Shown one piece after another: positions 61,501 through 64,000 of a stretch of 64,000 bases of DNA. Position 1 is the first letter of the stretch. The number at the start of each line of letters is the position of its first letter. Position numbers and translations under genes: made by a program. The notes under the pieces were generated by a model. It saw nothing but the letters and a program-made list of their open reading frames with translations, was not told where the DNA came from and ran no database searches. Origin of the DNA: Cytobacillus oceanisediminis (lineage in GTDB: Bacteria > Bacillota > Bacilli > Bacillales > Cytobacillaceae); contig NZ_VLKI01000012.1 in the NCBI RefSeq assembly GCF_007830235.1, forward strand, positions 54,997 to 118,996, written 5' to 3'.

Positions 61501-62567
61501 TTGCCTTCCAATAAAGTTTCCGCCCCTCTCACAAGCTTCTGCATCAGTTCCTTCACAGTTATATCTTCAGCCATTCGCACTCCCTGTCCTGCCCATAGTG
61601 ACATAAACTCCGGGCGCACCAATTTGGCAGCCTGTTTTCGGAGAGATGCTGTCAAATCATTCTGCAGCGGGTAAGGCAACACAGGCTGCTCCTCCATCTC
61701 TTCCGTGAATCTGTTGCTAATTCCCCTTGCCATCTTCCCGGAAAAAGCTTTTGTTAAAACTGTTTGCTCTTCTGTAGCATTTAAGAGTGCATCCTTATAT
61801 AACGGGTTGGCCCCGCCTTCTCTGCATGGGAGAAACACCGTTCCGAGCTGGACACCAGCTGCACCAAGCATCATTGCGGCAGCAATCCCGCGTGCGTCCA
61901 TCATTCCGCCTGCAGCAACGACAGGCTTGCTGACTGCATCCGCGACCTGCGGAATAAGTGCCATGGAGCCAACCAGTCCGCTTTCCTCTTTATGAAAAGT
62001 GCCCCGGTGCCCGCCAGCCTCACTTCCCTGGGCAACAATCAAATCTACTCCTGCCTCCTCCCACTCCACTGCTTCATTAACATTCGTGGCTGTTCCAATA
62101 ATAACCGTACCCTGTTTCTTTAGTTCACGAATAACGTTTGAATCAGGTATGCCAAACGTAAAGCTGCATACATGAACACGTTCTTCCATTACAACTTCCA
62201 GCTGTTTTTCATAGAGAGTGCCGTAATCCTTCTTAGGCAGGAGGGGTTTCACCTTTATCCCCAGCTCACTGCTATACTTTGTGAGCACTTCTCCCATTCT
62301 GCTAATCTCTTCTTTTTGTGCCGAGACCTCCAGATTCGGAACAAACAGATTTATGCCAAATGGTTTGTCCGTCAGACTCCGAATCTTTCTGATATCTTCT
62401 CTTATCTCATCAGAATTCATATAGCCTGCTCCCATATTGCCTAGACCGCCGCTATTGGAAACCTCACTGATTAGTCGCGGTGTTGTCATTCCACCTGCCA
62501 TCGGCGCCTGAAAAACAGGATATTGTATGCCCAGCTTTTCCGTTAAACGATTCCGGTTCCAGCTCAT
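61497..62567 (-). CDS. Nitronate monooxygenase-like flavoprotein
   Basis: A 356-residue FMN barrel of the 2-nitropropane dioxygenase/nitronate monooxygenase family. It begins YPVFQAPMAGGMTTPRL, has the signature VAQGSEAGGHRGTF with the catalytic His region, and GGMMDARGIAAAMMLGA plus GVQLGTVFLPC for FMN phosphate binding. Members detoxify propionate 3-nitronate or reduce other substrates; which one applies here is open. It follows the thioredoxin-like gene by 23 bp, likely one operon. Confidence 0.87.
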   Translation of the reverse strand: MSWNRNRLTEKLGIQYPVFQAPMAGGMTTPRLISEVSNSGGLGNMGAGYMNSDEIREDIRKIRSLTDKPFGINLFVPNLEVSAQKEEISRMGEVLTKYSSELGIKVKPLLPKKDYGTLYEKQLEVVMEERVHVCSFTFGIPDSNVIRELKKQGTVIIGTATNVNEAVEWEEAGVDLIVAQGSEAGGHRGTFHKEESGLVGSMALIPQVADAVSKPVVAAGGMMDARGIAAAMMLGAAGVQLGTVFLPCREGGANPLYKDALLNATEEQTVLTKAFSGKMARGISNRFTEEMEEQPVLPYPLQNDLTASLRKQAAKLVRPEFMSLWAGQGVRMAEDITVKELMQKLVRGAETLLEGK

Positions 62568-62590
62568 TGCTAACCCACACCCTTCCCTGA

Positions 62591-63151
62591 TTATTTTTCC
62601 GAAACTAGAACATCTATAATGCTACTTGCAACCGTATGCCAGATTTCTGAGTCTTCCTGATAAGAAGCTGTCAGCCTCTTATACATGCTCATCTGCTTAT
62701 CCTTAAAATCATCAGCCTCCTGTGCAGGGAGCTTGCTGCGTTCCTCATCCACGATTTCCTGGATACGTTTGGCCCGCGGTCCCCAAACCGCCTGTTCTTC
62801 TCCTTCTTTATCTATAAAAATAAATATCGGTATCGCTCTAGAGATTCCATTCGTGAGGTACTGGTCCATTAGCTCAAGGTTTTGGTCCCGTAAAATGAAA
62901 CGGACTTCCGCACCTATTTCCTCCGAGATTTTTAAAAGAATCGGATTGTTCAGCATTGCATCCCCGCACCAATCCTCTGTAATAGCAATTGCCTTCATGC
63001 CAGATCCCTTTAACTTTTCCAACCTATCTTTTTCTTCATCAGCCAAAGAAAAACGGTTATATACTCCCTTCATTGCTTCCTTATTTACTTTCATTCCCTC
63101 TATGTATTCTTTCGGGCTTAGCCCTTTTGCAAACCAGTTCATTATCTCCAT
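62591..63151 (-). CDS. Thioredoxin-fold protein with single Cys
   Basis: A 186-residue thioredoxin-fold protein. The active-site region reads AITEDWCGDAMLNNP, keeping the first Cys of the WCxxC motif but not the second, and the cis-Pro loop reads SRAIPIFIFID. It therefore cannot do standard disulfide exchange alone. AGGAGAGG precedes ATG 63151. Co-transcription with the flavoprotein gene suggests a joint redox or detoxification role, which is inference. Confidence 0.82.
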   Translation of the reverse strand: MEIMNWFAKGLSPKEYIEGMKVNKEAMKGVYNRFSLADEEKDRLEKLKGSGMKAIAITEDWCGDAMLNNPILLKISEEIGAEVRFILRDQNLELMDQYLTNGISRAIPIFIFIDKEGEEQAVWGPRAKRIQEIVDEERSKLPAQEADDFKDKQMSMYKRLTASYQEDSEIWHTVASSIIDVLVSEK

Positions 63152-63292
63152 GCTTACCTCTCCTTTTTAATTGCCTCTAAATCTTATTCTTTAACTCTAG
63201 CTCTTATTCCTGCACACTTATTAGATGCATTTGCTGTAAAACGATGTAAAACAAAATCTTTTCCTGGGAAATAGGGGAGCCTTTTGTCGAAC

Positions 63293-63346
63293 CGATTATA
63301 TACAAAAAGCTGATGGATCCCCATCAGCTTCGTTTGTATATAATCG
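63293..63346. terminator. Extended hairpin after gatB
   Basis: CGATTATATACAAA through GCTGATGG folds onto CCATCAGC through TTTGTATATAATCG, nearly 25 bp of stem with a small inner asymmetry. Read on the minus strand the inner stem is followed by TTTTTG, so it can end the gatB transcript; the outer AT-rich arms then extend the hairpin symmetrically. Confidence 0.75.
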
Positions 63347-63372
63347 ATTTGGAGGAGCTAAAAGCATCCCTC

Positions 63373-64000
63373 TTATCTCTTCTTTATTTCCTCTTGCAAT
63401 AGCTTGTTAACAAGCGGCGGGTTTGCCTGGCCTTTTGTTGCTTTCATAATCTGGCCGACAAGGAAACCGATCGCTTTTTGTTTGCCGTTTTTGAAATCCT
63501 CGATCGATTGCGGGTTCGCATCAAGCGTTTCGCCAATAATTTTCAAAAGAGCACCTTCGTCAGAAATCTGGACAAGGCCTTTTTCTTTGACGATTGTTTC
63601 AGGCTCGCCGCCATTTTCAATCAGCTCTTTGAAAACAGTCTTGGCAATCTTTGATGAAATGGTCCCGTTTTCGATCAATTTAATCATGCCGGCAAGTCCT
63701 TCAGCGGTAAGAGCAATATCGCTAAGCTCTTTTTGCTCAGCATTCAAATAGGCGGAAAGCTCACCCATCACCCAGTTGGAAGCCTGTTTTGCATCTGCAC
63801 CTGCATGAACAGCCGCTTCAAAGAAATCGGATGTTTCTTTTGTGACCGTCAGGACAGCTGCATCATAGGCAGGCAATCCTAGCTCTTCAATATAACGGTT
63901 CTTTCTTTGGTCCGGAAGCTCAGGGATTTCTGCTCTGATGCGCTCCTTCCATTCTTCATCGATATGGATATCAAGCAAATCCGGCTCAGGGAAATAACGA
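63373..64000 (-). CDS. gatB: Asp/Glu-tRNA amidotransferase subunit B (3' part)
   Basis: The C-terminal part (about 209 codons) of GatB, the subunit of GatCAB that binds and presents mischarged Glu-tRNA-Gln or Asp-tRNA-Asn. The frame enters from the right edge with [17 protein letters not shown], then the helical and YqeY-like tail ([20 protein letters not shown], ending [14 protein letters not shown]). The 5' end lies outside the window. With glnS at 19965 the organism appears to keep both routes to Gln-tRNA. Confidence 0.95.
   Translation of the reverse strand, partial: RYFPEPDLLDIHIDEEWKERIRAEIPELPDQRKNRYIEELGLPAYDAAVLTVTKETSDFFEAAVHAGADAKQASNWVMGELSAYLNAEQKELSDIALTAEGLAGMIKLIENGTISSKIAKTVFKELIENGGEPETIVKEKGLVQISDEGALLKIIGETLDANPQSIEDFKNGKQKAIGFLVGQIMKATKGQANPPLVNKLLQEEIKKR

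Overview
The window looks like chromosome of a low-GC, spore-forming Gram-positive of the Bacillaceae (a Cytobacillus/Bacillus firmus-like relative of B. subtilis). Pointers are the strong GGAGG ribosome sites with frequent TTG/GTG starts, the xpaC-yaaN pair, the dgkB-rlmCD pair lying downstream of gatB on the same strand, two KinA-type PAS sensor kinases, a YclM-type aspartokinase, CcpA (cre) sites, a RocR-like sigma-54 activator with its own -24/-12 promoter, and a tandem glycine riboswitch. No rRNA, tRNA, phage, intact insertion sequence or CRISPR array is visible.

Layout. 1-1.6 kb: a 52-bp tandem repeat, a small FbpB-like ORF, and purU behind a tandem glycine riboswitch with a clear promoter and terminator. 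1.6-9.0 kb: a four-gene operon (metal amidohydrolase, M20 amidohydrolase, YfcC-type carrier, AGCS alanine/glycine symporter) read from a sigma-54 promoter at 7468-7485, with the activator gene just upstream. 9-24.4 kb: an MFS exporter, a frameshifted exported-protein gene, yclM, a TPR-dynamin GTPase, a second MFS protein, an esterase, glnS, a decayed gene, ASCH and DUF2269 genes, and a GDPD phosphodiesterase. 24.6-32.6 kb: a TerD-zinc ribbon-TerB fusion, an MBL hydrolase, a D-2-hydroxyacid dehydrogenase, DUF421, EamA and CBO0543 membrane proteins, and rpiA. 32.6-39.8 kb: a nine-gene operon (LacI regulator, kdgK, hxlA, hxlB, eda, TRAP transporter dctPQM, KdgF-like cupin) with a promoter, an overlapping cre site and three phased operators. 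40-50.6 kb: an FAD protein, two sensor kinases, xpaC-yaaN, an SH3-C39 gene with an in-frame TGA, and a secreted phosphodiesterase. 50.7-64 kb: rlmCD, dgkB, a TetR regulator, a GNAT fragment, an anti-sigma-like protein, a methyltransferase, a PlsY-family gene, DUF421, a STAS protein, a phosphoesterase, ppaC, a nitronate monooxygenase-like protein, a thioredoxin-like protein and the 3' part of gatB.

How genes fit together. The sigma-54 operon reads as uptake and hydrolysis of N-acylated amino compounds, followed by amino-acid transport. The 32.6-39.8 kb operon reads as import of a uronate-derived acid sugar and its breakdown through 2-keto-3-deoxygluconate, with a formaldehyde-fixing (HPS/PHI) pair embedded; rpiA converges on it. 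GlnRS and GatB occur in the same window, an unusual pairing for a Bacillus relative.

The most striking unexplained signal is a set of seven intergenic arrays in which a short core word recurs about every 20 bp (two DNA helical turns). Three arrays share TTCGTTGATA and the others use different words with the same spacing. A second repeat family (four copies, about 150-bp structured core) sits inside two different kinds of terminal inverted repeat.
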